Counted from the first letter of the stretch, positions 43,487 to 53,711 are shown. The stretch: 64,000 nucleotides of DNA from DASZHJ01 sp035581425 (GCA_035581425.1 DATJVP010000081.1:3969-67968); one strand, 5' to 3'. The notes: generated by a model from the letters alone, not told the origin. Made by a program: numbers and translations.

Positions 43487-44605
43487 TCAGACCCGCATCG
43501 GCATCAGCACGTAGAGGGCGCTGCCGTCGGCGCTGTCGCGCACGAGGGTCGGCGAGGCCGCATCCGCGATCGCAAAGCGCGCGCCCTCGCCTTCGATCTG
43601 CTCGGCGATGTCGAGGAGATAGCGCGCGTTGAATCCGATCTCGATGGGCGAGGCGCCATAGCGCACCTCGAGCTCCTCGCTGGCGGTCCCGTTCTCCGGG
43701 CTCGTCGCCGAAAGCGTGAGATTGCCGCGCTCGACCGAGAGCTTCACCGCGCGGCTCTTCTCGGTGGAGATCGTGGAGACGCGGTCGACCGCCTCCGCGA
43801 ACTCCTTGCGGTTCACCTCCAGCACCTTGTCGTTCCCCGTGGGGATCACGCGGTCGTAGTCCGGGAAAGTGCCGTCGATGAGCTTCGAGGTGAGCAGGGT
43901 CTCTCCCAGCACGAAGCGGATTTTGGTGTCCGAGAGAGAGAGCGTCGCGTCCTCCGCGGTCTCGTCGAGGAGCTTGCGCAGCTCCGTCACGGTCTTGCGC
44001 GGGACGATGACGCCGGGCATGCCGGAGGCGCCTTCGGGAAGCGGAATTTCCATCCGCGCGAGACGGTGCCCGTCCGTCGCAACCGCCCGCAGCATTGCGA
44101 CCCCATCGCTCTTCGCCGCGTGCAGGTAGATGCCGTTCAGGTAGTAGCGGGTCTCCTCGGTCGAGATCGCAAAGCGCGTGCGGTCGATGAGGCGCTTCAG
44201 GTCGCCCGCTCCGAGCGTGAAGGCGTAGGGGAGATCGCCGCTCGCCATCAGCGGATAATCCTCGGGGGGGAGGCAGGCGAGCGAGAAGACCGAGCGCCCC
44301 GCGCGCACGCTCATCTGTCCCTTGTCTCCGGTCGCCGCAAGCTCGACCTGCGCGCCTTCCGGAAGCTTGCGCACGATGTCGTAGAGCGTATGTGCGGGCG
44401 CCGTGGTGGTGCCGCCCGCCGCCACCTGCGCCGGCACCGACTCCACGATCTCGAGGTCCATGTCCGTGGCGCTAAGGGCGAGCTTGCCGTCGCCCGCGCG
44501 CAGCAGGACGTTGGAGAGGATCGCGATGGTGTTGCGCCGCTCGACCACGCTCTGCACGTGGCCCAAGGCGCGAAGCAGCTGGGCGCGCTCTATGGTCAGT
44601 TTCAT
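43487..44605 (-). CDS. dnaN: DNA polymerase III beta clamp
   Basis: This 372-residue sliding clamp tethers polymerase III to DNA. It begins MKLTIERAQLLRALGHVQSV, and VERRNTIAILSNVLL follows. The third domain ends with VRDSADGSALYVLMPMRV, the clamp's hydrophobic C-terminal partner-binding region. ATG at 44605 is chosen by family alignment; the frame is open to 44716. It is followed by recF and gyrB. dnaA, its usual neighbour, is about 9.4 kb away, past the signalling genes. Confidence 0.97.
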   Translation of the reverse strand: MKLTIERAQLLRALGHVQSVVERRNTIAILSNVLLRAGDGKLALSATDMDLEIVESVPAQVAAGGTTTAPAHTLYDIVRKLPEGAQVELAATGDKGQMSVRAGRSVFSLACLPPEDYPLMASGDLPYAFTLGAGDLKRLIDRTRFAISTEETRYYLNGIYLHAAKSDGVAMLRAVATDGHRLARMEIPLPEGASGMPGVIVPRKTVTELRKLLDETAEDATLSLSDTKIRFVLGETLLTSKLIDGTFPDYDRVIPTGNDKVLEVNRKEFAEAVDRVSTISTEKSRAVKLSVERGNLTLSATSPENGTASEELEVRYGASPIEIGFNARYLLDIAEQIEGEGARFAIADAASPTLVRDSADGSALYVLMPMRV

Positions 44606-44978
44606 GGTTGGTGGCGTTGCCTTGTTTTTCGGATTTTGGGCTCTTCCCTGGGCATCGATTCCAGCCCCGCGCAGCCGCCGGTCCGGGCCCGCGCGGGGAG
44701 TCGTAAAGTATAGCACAAACCCATGAATCGCCTAACCTTTTCGGGTCAGGTGGGGGTTTCAAACCCGCTTGGATTTCAAGGGCTTGGAGCGGCGCGTAGA
44801 GCGCGCGTTTCGGCGCTGCGCAAAAAGCGCGAAGGGCCCCGCCGGAGGGGATGGCGAGGCCCTTCTCCTCGATACGGAGACTTGGACCGACGTCGGGGGG
44901 AGCTTGACTCCGGCGGTCTCCGCATCTCGGCTCGCGCGGCGCCCTTGGGCGCCGCGTTGGTTCATCGGCGGATGGCGC
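44606..44978. other. Non-coding gap between dnaN and the receiver gene, with two inverted repeats
   Basis: No gene is seen in these 373 bases. They hold the dnaN promoter region and two inverted repeats: GAAGGGCC (44831-44838) with GGCCCTTC (44858-44865), and GCGGCGCCC (44936-44944) with GGGCGCCGC (44947-44955). The latter is 24 bases past the receiver gene end and may terminate it, though no T-run follows. Confidence 0.5.
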
Positions 44979-45353
44979 TCAGGCGCCGGTGCCGATCGCC
45001 TCGCGAAGCGCCGTCAGGAAGGCCGAGGCGTCGATCGGCTTGCTCAACACCGCCTTGGCGCCGAGCACGGTCATCGCCTTGCGGCAGGGATCGTTCTCCT
45101 GCTCGACCTCGCCCGTGACCCCGATCACCGGGAGCGTCGGCACGCGCTTGCGCACCGCGCGAATGGTCTCGATCCCGTCCGCCATCGGCATGAAGAGATC
45201 GGTGACGACGGCGTCGAAGGGCTCCGACTGCACCGCGGTCTCGACCATGCTTCCGTTCGTCAGCGTGCGGACTTGGTAGCCCGCCCGCATCAGGAGCGCT
45301 GCGAGATAGTCCCGAAAGATTTCGTCGTCGTCGATAAGGAGAATTTTCTGCAT
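44979..45353 (-). CDS. Single-domain response regulator (CheY-like)
   Basis: This 124-residue receiver has the acidic cluster LLIDDDE, phospho-acceptor Asp52 (VVTDLFMP), the switch threonine in GVTGEV and lysine in VLSKPID. It starts at ATG 45353; the longer frame upstream is unrelated. It lies just downstream of ctrA and may be phosphorylated by the large hybrid kinase, whose own receiver could act as an alternative. That pairing is inferred from gene order. Similar free receivers tune CtrA phosphorelays in other species. Confidence 0.88.
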   Translation of the reverse strand: MQKILLIDDDEIFRDYLAALLMRAGYQVRTLTNGSMVETAVQSEPFDAVVTDLFMPMADGIETIRAVRKRVPTLPVIGVTGEVEQENDPCRKAMTVLGAKAVLSKPIDASAFLTALREAIGTGA

Positions 45354-45381
45354 AAACTCGCTCGAAGACGATGGGTTCGAA

Positions 45382-46116
45382 TCAGGCCTCGGCGGCGGCG
45401 GCCCCCGCGTTGACGGGTTGCACCGGCGCCTCGGCCTCTGGCGCGGGATCGCGCAGCACATAGCCCCGGCCCCAAACGGTCAGGATGTAGCTGTCTTGGC
45501 CGAGCGCCTGAGCGAGCTTCTTGCGCAGCTTGCAGATGAAGACGTCGATGATCTTGAGCTCGGGCTCGTCGCGCCCGCCATAGAGATGGTTGAGGAACAT
45601 CTCCTTGGTAAGCGTCGTCCCCTTGCGCAGCGCCAGAAGCTCGAGGATGCCGTATTCCTTGCCGGTGATGTTGACGCGCTTGCCGTCGACCTCGACCGTG
45701 CGGCTGTCGAAATTGACGGTCATGCGCCCCGTGCGGATCGCGGACTCCGAATGGCCCTTGGAGCGGCGGACGATCGCATGCATGCGTGCGATGAGCTCGC
45801 GCCGGTCGAAAGGCTTCGTGATGAAGTCGTCGGCGCCGATACCCAGCGCCTTCAGCTTGTGGTCGAGCTGGCTCAGGCCGGAGAGGATCATGATGGGCGT
45901 GCGGACCCTGGCTGCGCGCAGCCGCCGCAGCACCTCGTAGCCGTCCATGTCCGGCAGCATCAGGTCGAGGATGATGAGGTCGTAGTCATAGAGCTTGCCG
46001 ATCTCGAGTCCGTCCTCACCGAGATCGGTGATGTCGACAACGACATTCTCGGCCCGAAGGATCATTTCGATCCCGGCAGCGGTTGCGGAATGATCCTCGA
46101 CGAGTAGTACACGCAT
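45382..46116 (-). CDS. ctrA: Cell-cycle master regulator CtrA
   Basis: This 244-residue OmpR-type regulator controls cell division, flagella, methylation and, in Caulobacter, replication initiation. The receiver begins MRVLLVEDHSATAAGIEMIL and has Asp51 (LIILDLMLPDMDGYEVLRRL), as in Caulobacter CtrA, and the lysine in FITKPFDRREL. The DNA-binding domain includes KRVNITGKEYGILELLALRK, EMFLNHLYGGRDEPELKIID and IDVFICKLRKKL, all strongly CtrA-like. A Pro- and Ala-rich tail follows. Start ATG 46116 is chosen by alignment. Finding it next to dnaN is uncommon. Confidence 0.95.
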   Translation of the reverse strand: MRVLLVEDHSATAAGIEMILRAENVVVDITDLGEDGLEIGKLYDYDLIILDLMLPDMDGYEVLRRLRAARVRTPIMILSGLSQLDHKLKALGIGADDFITKPFDRRELIARMHAIVRRSKGHSESAIRTGRMTVNFDSRTVEVDGKRVNITGKEYGILELLALRKGTTLTKEMFLNHLYGGRDEPELKIIDVFICKLRKKLAQALGQDSYILTVWGRGYVLRDPAPEAEAPVQPVNAGAAAAEA

Positions 46117-46135
46117 TTCGACACCTGATGATTGC

Positions 46136-46161
46136 CCTAATAGAGACGGGCAAAAATTAGG
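46136..46161. promoter_or_regulatory. Inverted repeat upstream of ctrA
   Basis: CCTAAT (46136-46141) and ATTAGG (46156-46161) face each other 20-45 bases before the ctrA start codon. This is an imperfect, low-confidence candidate regulatory site; it resembles CtrA half-sites only loosely. Confidence 0.25.
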
Positions 46162-46235
46162 CCGTGCGGGCGCCGCGTCCGGGGAGGCGTCGGTATGGGG
46201 CGCAGTCGCGTCGGTATTGGACCCCATACTTTAGG

Positions 46236-49200
46236 TTAGGTACGCGAGCGGCTCCGCTGCAACGTGGGCTTGCGCTCGGGGTCGAAGAGCTTGCGGATCG
46301 CCGCCGCGATTTCCTCCGGTGCTGTGGGCTTGGCGAGGAAGAGGTCGACGCCCGCGGCCTTGGCCCCCTCCTCGGTGGCGCCGTCGCTGAAGCCCGTGCA
46401 GAGGATGCAGCGCAGTGTGGGGCGGACCGCCTTGAGGCGCTGCACGAGAGTCAGCCCCTTCATGCCCGGCATCACCTGGTCGCTCACCACCACATCCCAG
46501 GCCGCGGGATCGCCGGAGAAGATCTCGAGCGCCTCCTGCGGATCGTTTATGGCGGCGGTCTCGTAGCCGAGCCGGTCAAGCGCCATGGTGATGACATCGG
46601 TCATGACGACCTCATCGTCGACGACGAGGACGCGCTCATGGCCCTCGAGCGTTCGCGCGCTCCGCTCGGGGCCTGCGCCTTCCGGGAGCCGATCTGCAAG
46701 CGGCAGGTAGACGTGGAAGGTCGAGCCTGCGCTGGGGCGGCTCGTGACGAGGATCGCGCCCTCATAGGCCATGACGATGCCGTGCACGACCGAGAGGCCG
46801 AGGCCGGTGCCGCGCCCGCGGCCCTTGGTGGTGAAGAAGGGATCGAAAATGCGCTTCAGCACGTCCGAGGCCATTCCGGTGCCGGTGTCGCTGACGCCGA
46901 TCCGGGCATAGGCGCGGCCGAGCTTGAGCGAGCCGAAGACGATGCGGCCGGCTTCCGCGTCGGCCGCGCCGCCCGGTGCGGAATTGCCCAGGAGCGCGCG
47001 GTCCGCACGTGCGGCCTCGATGCGCTGGAGCTCGACCGCAATGCGTCCGGGCTCGCCTTGGAGGGCGTCGTTGGCGTTGAGGCAGAGATTGAAGAGTATC
47101 TGGCTGATCTGCGCGGCGTTGACCTCGGCGACGAGCCGCGTCTTCGGGAGTGCGACCTCGAGCCCGGCCGAGGACGGCAGCGACGCCCGCAGGAGCTCGC
47201 GCGTCTCCTCCAGGAGATGGGCGAGGTCGGTCGGCTTGCGCTCGACGGTACTCCGCCGCGAGAAGGCGAGGATCTGCCGCACCAGCTCCTTGCCACGCTC
47301 GCTCGCAGCGACGATGCGCTCGGCAAAGCCGAATTCCGGTGTCTCCTTCGGCAGGTCCTGCAGCAGGAATCCAGCGAAGCCCAGGATCGCGCCGAGGATG
47401 TTGTTGAAATCGTGCGCGATGCCGCCCGCGAGCTGGCCCACCGCCTCCATCTTCTGCGACTCCCGGAGCTGCTCCTCGAGCAGCTGCGACTCCGTCACAT
47501 CGCGCGAGTTCACGATGATGCCCTCAATGCCGGGCACCGTGCTCGCATCGCGCGCCGACCAAGCCAGCGTGCGCCAGGCTCCGTCCTGGTGCCGGACGCG
47601 CGAGCGTCCCTCAGCGCGGAGCTCGGGCTTGCCCACCAGCGAGGCGAAGGAGGTTCTCAGCGTCCCGATATCCTCAGGGTGGACGCGCTCGAAGATCGAC
47701 TGCCCGACCATCTGGCTGTCGTCGTAGCCCATGACCTCGCGCGATGAGGGGCTGCGGTAGGTGATGGTCCCATGCCGATCCGCGACCGTCACGATGTCGT
47801 TCGAGTGCTCGATGAGCGCGCGGAAGCGCTCCTCGTTGTGGCGGATCGCCTCCTCCGTGCGCTTGCGCTCGGTCACGTCCTGCACGAGCGCCAGCGAGCT
47901 CAGGCAATTGCCGGCCTCGTCGAATCGGAAATGCACGATCGAGTGCTCCCAGCCCCAGGACCCGTCGCCGTGCCGCACGCGCACATCGGCCTCGAAGTCC
48001 CGGCGCTCGGCGATCGCGGCGGCGCGCCGGGCGAGATAGTCCTCAAGATCGTCGGGATGGAGGAAGTCCCTCGCCTCGACGAAGGTGAAAGCTTCCCGCC
48101 GGGGCACTTTGCGCAGCTCGAAGAGCGAATCCGACCAGACGACGCGATCCTTGGCGACGTCGGAGACGATGTAGGCGAGCTTGCCGATCCGCTGCGATTC
48201 CAGGAGAAGCCGGCGGCTCTCCTCGAGCGCGATTTCCGTGCGCTTGCGTCCCGTGATATCGGCGACGATGCCGGCGAAGCCCACGGTCGTCCCCCCGGCG
48301 TCGCGGACCGGAAACTTGGTGGTGAGGACGTACTCGATCCCTGATTTGGCCTTCTGCACCTGCCTTTCCTGCGTGGCGACGCGACCGGTGCGCATGATCT
48401 CGCGGTCGACCGCCTCCCACGTCTCCACCTGCTCCCGCGGGTAGACCTCGGCCGCGGTGCGACCGATGAGATCCTCGGCGCGATCGCCGAACCACTCGGT
48501 ATAGGCACGGTTGATGAGCCGGTAGCGCCCCTCGACGTCCTTAAGGAAGACCGCGAAGGGCGCGTTGTCCATGATCGCCTGGAGCCGCATCTGGGTCTCG
48601 CGCAGCGCGCGCTCGGCCCGCTCGCGCGCGGAGATGTCCGCGATGAAGCCCGCGACCCCGACGATCTCGCCGCGCTCGTCGCGGACCGGAAATTTCGTCT
48701 CGCGCAGGTACTCGAGCGTCGATTTGTGTATTACGGGACGGCGCTCTTCCTCGACGATCGACCCTGTCTCCATGACCTTGCGGTCGGCGGCCTCCCATTT
48801 CGTCGCGGTCGCGGCCGGGTAAAGGTCCCGCGCCGTGCGGCCGACCACATCTTCCAGCCGCTCCCCGAACCATTCGGTATAGGCGCGGTTGACGAGCTGG
48901 TGACGGCCTTCACGATCCTTGAGAAAAATGGCGAAGGGCGCGTTTTCCATGATCGCTTGCAGGCGAAGCCGCACCTCGCTCAGCGCCAGCTCCGCGCGCT
49001 TCCTTGCGGTCACGTCCGCGATGAAGCCCGCCATACCGACGATTGTTCCGTCCTCGTCCCGGATCGGGAATTTCGTCGCGTGCACGTACTCGATACCGGG
49101 TTTGGCTTTGTAGACGGGCCGCTCCTCCTCGGCGATGCGGCCGGTCGCCATCAGCTCTCGGTCGCTCGCCTCCCAGCGCGCCGACTGCTCGGCTGGGTAG

Positions 49201-52200
49201 TGCTCGGTGGCGGTGCGGCCGGCCAGGTCCTCGAGCCGGTCGCCGAACCAGTCCGTGAAGGTGCTATTGACGAGACGGTAGCGTCGGCCGCGGTCCTTGA
49301 GGAAGATCGCGAAGGGCGCATTGTCCATGATCGCGCGGAGCTCCGCCTCCTTGCGCTTCAATGCCTCGGCGGCGAGCCTAGCCTCCGTCACGTCCTGGAT
49401 CACGAAGAGAATGCTGACGCAATTGCCCGCGGCGTCGTAGCGGAGATGGCCGATGCCATGCTCCCAGGCGATGGTCCCGTCGCCGAGCCGGATTCTCGCA
49501 TCGTATTCGAAATCTCGGCGCGCGCTTACCGCGGCGTTCCTGATGCGGATATAGGCGGCGCGGTCCTCCGGCAGAATGAAGGCGCGAGCCTCCTCCGCGG
49601 TGAAGGAGTCGCGCGGCGGGAGACGTCGCATCTCGAAGAGCGTATCGGACCAGCGGACGCGGTTCTCGGCCACGTCGGAAATGGCGTAGCCGATCTTCCC
49701 GATGCGCTGCGATTCCAGGAGCAGCTCGCGGCTCTCCCGACGCTCGAGCTCCGCGCGCTTGCGATCCGTGATGTCCATGGCGAAGCCCGCGATGCCCACG
49801 ATCGCGCCGACGTCGTCGCGCACCGGGAACTTCGTGACGAGCGCGTGCTCGATGCCGTATTTGGGGTCGAAATAGCCGGCCGAGATCTCCGCGGTCGAGA
49901 CCGTGCCCCGCTCGAGCACCTCGCGGTCGCGGGCGGTCATCTCCTGCGCGACCTCGCTCGGGAAGATCTCGTCGCTGGTGCGGCCGTCGACCCGCCGCCG
50001 ACCTCCCAGCATCCACTGGCGATAGCAGCGGTTCACGAGCCGGTAACGCCCCTCGCGATCCTTGAGGAATATCGCGAGCGGCGCGTTGTCCATGATGGCG
50101 CGAAGCTCGGCCTCCTTGCGCCGCAGCGCCTCGTCCGCCTCCTTGCGCTCGGTGATGTCCTGTAGGACGTAGAGCACGCTCTCGAGCGTCCCATCTTGAG
50201 CGAAGCGCGGGCGGCCGCGCACGGATTCCCAGGCATAGGCGCCGCCGGGACGCTGGACCCTGATGTCGACCGCGAAGTCCCGGCGCCCGGCCACTCCGGC
50301 ATCGCGCTCGGCGAGGAACCGCGCGCCGTCCTCGGGATGGATGTGGGGCGTCTTGTCGGTCTCCTCGAGCGTGAAGTAGTCGCGCTTGGGAATGCCGCGC
50401 AGCTCGAAAAGCGTGTCCGACCAGTGGACGCGGTTCGTCCGCCGATCGGAAACGAGATGACCGATCTTGCCAAGGCGCTGCGACTGGATCAGCAGCTCGC
50501 GGCTCTCGCGCAATTCCTGCTCCGCCTGCCGCTCCTCGGAGATGTCGCGCAGCACCACCAGGATGCCCGTGCATTGGCCCGTCGCATCGTAACGGGGATG
50601 GCCGATGCTGTGCTCCCAGCAGATCGAGCCGTCGCTGCGCAGCGCGCGCATATCGAGCTCGAAGTTCCGCCGCTCGGCAATCGCGGCATCGCGCGCCGCT
50701 TCGTAGGTCGCGCGGTCGTCGGGGTGCAGGAAAGTGATTGCCTCCTCGAAGCTGAAGGACTCCCGCCACGGGACTCCCCTCATCTCGAAGACGGAATCGG
50801 ACCAGCGCACGCGCTTTGCGACGCGGTCGATGAGGATATGACCGACGCGACCGAGTTTCTGCGCCTCGACCAGCAGCTCCTGGCTCTCGCGCAACGCCGT
50901 TTCCGCTCGGTTGCGCTCGGTGATGTCCGCACAGAACCCTGCGCTGCCGGCGATCTCGCCGGCCTCGTCGCGGATCGGGAATTGCGTGATCTGAAGATGA
51001 CCGATCGAGGTCCTGGCCGAAGCCCGCGCACGCTCCTGCACGACCACGCGTCCGACATGCACCTCGGCATCCGCGCGTGCGTTCATGGCGGCGATCGGCG
51101 CCGAATAAAGCTCGGCGCTGGTGCGCCCCTCCATGTCCTGCTGATTGCGTCCAAACCATTCCGTGTAGCAGCGATTCACCATGCGGTAGCGCCCGCCGCG
51201 GTCCTTGAGGAAGATCGCGAAGGGCGCGTTGTCCATGATCGCGCGGAGGTCGCGCTCACGCTCCGCTAGCGCTGTCTCCGCTCGCTTCCGCTCGGAAATG
51301 TCTATCGTGAAGCCGGCGATGCCTGTGATGGAACCATCGGCACCGCGGATCGGGAACTTCGTCACGAGCAGGTACTGGTCCGGCGTCTCCGGCAGGACCG
51401 GCTGCCGCTCGGTCTGATAAACGATACCCTCCTCGAGCACCTTCAGGTCGGCGGCGCGGATCGCACGTCCTTCCTCCGCCGGGAGGAAGTCGGAATCGGC
51501 CCGCCCGATCACGTCGGAGACGGCGCCCCTGGTCCATTTCTCGAAGCGGCTATTGACGAGGCGATACCGGCTCTCGCGATCCTTGAGGAAAATACCGACG
51601 GGGGCGTTGTCGACGATCGCGCGGAGCTGGCTCTCGCGCTCCGCGAGCGCGCGCTCAACCTCGCGGCGCGCCGTCTCGTCGATCGAGAAATTGAGGATCT
51701 CTTCGCCGCCCGTGACGGGGTCCCGGCGCACCACCGAGGTCGTGGAGGCGTGAACGAGAAGGCCGTCCTTGCGCTTGAGCTGCACCTCGACCGCACCGAG
51801 CTTGCGACCCTGGCGCAGCGCGGGCAGCACGCGCTCGCGCAACTGCACGCTGGATCCGGACGCCAAGAAGTCGTATCGGCTCCTGCCGATGACCTCCTCG
51901 CGCCGATAGCCCATGACTTCGAGCCAGCGGTCGGACGCCGCGACGATCCGCTCCTCGCGATCGATCGCGGTCAGCATCACCGGCGATTCGTTATAGAAGC
52001 TGCGGAAGCGCCGCTCGTTCTCGTCGACGGCCCTCGCGAGCGCCTCGCTGCGCGCGACGTGGCGAATGATCAAGCCGAGGACGACGACCGTGGACACCGA
52101 TAGGACGACCCAGGCGGGCCCGATCGCCTCGAAGCCGACCTCGAACCGCGCGAGGCCCCAGATCCAAGCGGCTGCCGCCAGCATCGCGAGGACGCTGCCG

Positions 52201-52637
52201 ACCGCCACGATCGCGAGGTCGCGCACGCGCGGGCCTTCCTCGCCGGCAAGCAGCAGCAGCCTATATGCCGCGCCGACCGCGAAGGAGGCGACAGCGAGGT
52301 AGGGGATGCCGAGCGTTGGGTCGTCGTGCAGAAGGAAGATCGTGGAGACGATCAGAAGGAGCGAGGCCACGCCTCCCGCCGTCACGCCGCAAAAGAGCGT
52401 GGCGATCACCAGGGGAACGAAACGCAGGGAGACGGGAGGCCCGTTCGTGAGCGGCGCGAGGCTGGTGAGATCGCTCAGCAGGCCGAACACGATCCCGTAG
52501 ACGAGGGATTGCGCCCAGTACGGCATGCGGCCTTCGATGCGCCGCCGGAGGGCGCAGTAACCGAGGGTACCGACGGCGAGCAGCGCTGCGTTGTTGAGGA
52601 GCTGGAAGGCAACGGAGGGTTGCAATATCCAATTCAT
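46236..52637 (-). CDS. Giant hybrid histidine kinase with 5TM-LYT sensor and about twelve PAS domains
   Basis: This 2,133-residue protein has an N-terminal five-helix domain of the LYT type (about 1-200, with FGLLSDLTSLAPLTNGPPVS). About twelve tandem PAS domains follow (200-1710). Six nearly identical ones share LRAIMDNAPFAIFLKDR-type cores, and four share a RVRWSDTLFEMR-type core. HisKA follows with GGIAHDFNN (phosphorylated His near 1741), then HATPase (GRGTGLGLSVVHGIV) and a C-terminal receiver (Asp near 2049, VVVSDQVMP). The ligands of the PAS domains are unknown. It precedes ctrA on the same strand and follows a NarL-type regulator, so it may feed one or both of them. That relation is inferred. 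Confidence 0.88.
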   Translation of the reverse strand: MNWILQPSVAFQLLNNAALLAVGTLGYCALRRRIEGRMPYWAQSLVYGIVFGLLSDLTSLAPLTNGPPVSLRFVPLVIATLFCGVTAGGVASLLLIVSTIFLLHDDPTLGIPYLAVASFAVGAAYRLLLLAGEEGPRVRDLAIVAVGSVLAMLAAAAWIWGLARFEVGFEAIGPAWVVLSVSTVVVLGLIIRHVARSEALARAVDENERRFRSFYNESPVMLTAIDREERIVAASDRWLEVMGYRREEVIGRSRYDFLASGSSVQLRERVLPALRQGRKLGAVEVQLKRKDGLLVHASTTSVVRRDPVTGGEEILNFSIDETARREVERALAERESQLRAIVDNAPVGIFLKDRESRYRLVNSRFEKWTRGAVSDVIGRADSDFLPAEEGRAIRAADLKVLEEGIVYQTERQPVLPETPDQYLLVTKFPIRGADGSITGIAGFTIDISERKRAETALAERERDLRAIMDNAPFAIFLKDRGGRYRMVNRCYTEWFGRNQQDMEGRTSAELYSAPIAAMNARADAEVHVGRVVVQERARASARTSIGHLQITQFPIRDEAGEIAGSAGFCADITERNRAETALRESQELLVEAQKLGRVGHILIDRVAKRVRWSDSVFEMRGVPWRESFSFEEAITFLHPDDRATYEAARDAAIAERRNFELDMRALRSDGSICWEHSIGHPRYDATGQCTGILVVLRDISEERQAEQELRESRELLIQSQRLGKIGHLVSDRRTNRVHWSDTLFELRGIPKRDYFTLEETDKTPHIHPEDGARFLAERDAGVAGRRDFAVDIRVQRPGGAYAWESVRGRPRFAQDGTLESVLYVLQDITERKEADEALRRKEAELRAIMDNAPLAIFLKDREGRYRLVNRCYRQWMLGGRRRVDGRTSDEIFPSEVAQEMTARDREVLERGTVSTAEISAGYFDPKYGIEHALVTKFPVRDDVGAIVGIAGFAMDITDRKRAELERRESRELLLESQRIGKIGYAISDVAENRVRWSDTLFEMRRLPPRDSFTAEEARAFILPEDRAAYIRIRNAAVSARRDFEYDARIRLGDGTIAWEHGIGHLRYDAAGNCVSILFVIQDVTEARLAAEALKRKEAELRAIMDNAPFAIFLKDRGRRYRLVNSTFTDWFGDRLEDLAGRTATEHYPAEQSARWEASDRELMATGRIAEEERPVYKAKPGIEYVHATKFPIRDEDGTIVGMAGFIADVTARKRAELALSEVRLRLQAIMENAPFAIFLKDREGRHQLVNRAYTEWFGERLEDVVGRTARDLYPAATATKWEAADRKVMETGSIVEEERRPVIHKSTLEYLRETKFPVRDERGEIVGVAGFIADISARERAERALRETQMRLQAIMDNAPFAVFLKDVEGRYRLINRAYTEWFGDRAEDLIGRTAAEVYPREQVETWEAVDREIMRTGRVATQERQVQKAKSGIEYVLTTKFPVRDAGGTTVGFAGIVADITGRKRTEIALEESRRLLLESQRIGKLAYIVSDVAKDRVVWSDSLFELRKVPRREAFTFVEARDFLHPDDLEDYLARRAAAIAERRDFEADVRVRHGDGSWGWEHSIVHFRFDEAGNCLSSLALVQDVTERKRTEEAIRHNEERFRALIEHSNDIVTVADRHGTITYRSPSSREVMGYDDSQMVGQSIFERVHPEDIGTLRTSFASLVGKPELRAEGRSRVRHQDGAWRTLAWSARDASTVPGIEGIIVNSRDVTESQLLEEQLRESQKMEAVGQLAGGIAHDFNNILGAILGFAGFLLQDLPKETPEFGFAERIVAASERGKELVRQILAFSRRSTVERKPTDLAHLLEETRELLRASLPSSAGLEVALPKTRLVAEVNAAQISQILFNLCLNANDALQGEPGRIAVELQRIEAARADRALLGNSAPGGAADAEAGRIVFGSLKLGRAYARIGVSDTGTGMASDVLKRIFDPFFTTKGRGRGTGLGLSVVHGIVMAYEGAILVTSRPSAGSTFHVYLPLADRLPEGAGPERSARTLEGHERVLVVDDEVVMTDVITMALDRLGYETAAINDPQEALEIFSGDPAAWDVVVSDQVMPGMKGLTLVQRLKAVRPTLRCILCTGFSDGATEEGAKAAGVDLFLAKPTAPEEIAAAIRKLFDPERKPTLQRSRSRT

Positions 52638-52976
52638 CGGCGGCTATCTCCCGGATCGGCCTGTACGTGGCGGCGGCTTCTCTTGACGATGCTGAGCCTT
52701 CTGCTCATGCGGACGATCCCTTCATTGACACGACGATCCCGGGCGCTGCGCGAGCGCGCGCGGGTGCAAGGCCGGCGAAATGGCTGATCCGCCTTCGATT
52801 GCAAAGGTTCTTGCGTGGGCTGAGCCCAGGGGGCGAGCACCGCGCTGGCTCTCGATGCGCGCGTCGCCGGGGCCGGATTATAGAATGCCGCGCACTTGCC
52901 GGAGCGTTAACGCAGCCTAGCACTTAAGGGGAGGGGTTGAAGCCGGCAATTAGACTTTGTTGGCAGCCCTCGCGTT
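52638..52976. other. 339-base gap between the NarL-type regulator and the kinase
   Basis: No gene, terminator or recognisable box is seen here. The gap is the leader and presumably the promoter of the kinase gene. Short GTTAACG and CTTAAG motifs occur near 52905 and 52924. Confidence 0.5.
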
Positions 52977-53603
52977 TCAGGCGCGCGCCGTCCGATCGAG
53001 GCCAAGGCTCGACGCGGCGTTCGCGGCCTCGACCCGGTTTCGTACCTTGAGCTTGCGGAAGATATTGCGGACGTGAAGCTTGACCGTGATCTCCTGCAGC
53101 TGCAGCGCGCGTCCGATCTCCTTGTTGGATTTGCCCGTCGCGAGAAGCGCCAGCACTTCGGTTTCGCGCGGCGTCAGCCCCGCCACCGTCGGTAGTTTAG
53201 GGGTCGTGTGCCGCGCGTAGTCCGTCGGTACGTAGGTGCCGCCCGATGCGATGACCTGCAGGGCGGCTGCGATCACCTTGGGCGGCAGGGTCTTGGGCAG
53301 GAAGCCGCGCGCCCCCAATTCGACCGCGCGGCGCACCTCTGCCGCGCTTGCGCCGCCGGAAATGACCGCGAGAGGCGTCTCCGGAAATCGCGCGAGCGTG
53401 CGCTCGACACCCTCGAAGCCCTTGGTCCCGGGCATGTGCAGATCGATGATCGCGAGATCGAAGCGCTTCACGCCCGCGAGCGCGCGGTGCGCCGCGTCGA
53501 GATCCGACACCACCGTGAGGGAACTGGAAGGGATGCTCCGCTGGATCAGGATCTGTAGCGCTTCTGCGAAGAGCGGGTGGTCGTCTGCGAGCAGTATTCG
53601 CAT
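52977..53603 (-). CDS. NarL/FixJ-type response regulator
   Basis: This 208-residue regulator has an N-terminal receiver (MRILLADDHPLFAEALQILI, Asp54 in LAIIDLHMPGTKG) and a C-terminal LuxR helix-turn-helix (about 140-200: LTPRETEVLALLATGKSNKE, then LQLQEITVKLHVRNIFRKL). It lies upstream of the large kinase on the same strand, though 339 bases apart, so it may be its cognate regulator. The target is unknown. Confidence 0.88.
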   Translation of the reverse strand: MRILLADDHPLFAEALQILIQRSIPSSSLTVVSDLDAAHRALAGVKRFDLAIIDLHMPGTKGFEGVERTLARFPETPLAVISGGASAAEVRRAVELGARGFLPKTLPPKVIAAALQVIASGGTYVPTDYARHTTPKLPTVAGLTPRETEVLALLATGKSNKEIGRALQLQEITVKLHVRNIFRKLKVRNRVEAANAASSLGLDRTARA

Positions 53604-53711
53604 GGCCTTCTGCCGACGGTGCGCGAGCGCACCTGCAACAGAATCCTAGCACAGCGTACTCCCTAACCCTTCAACCCCTTAGGGATGTGGGGGCGTGCTG
53701 CGCTCCGGTAG

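Noticed and set aside
46236..52637. Possible CRISPR or tandem DNA repeat array in the kinase gene
   Set aside because: The repeats are coding PAS modules with irregular spacing and divergence, not short identical direct repeats with unique spacers.
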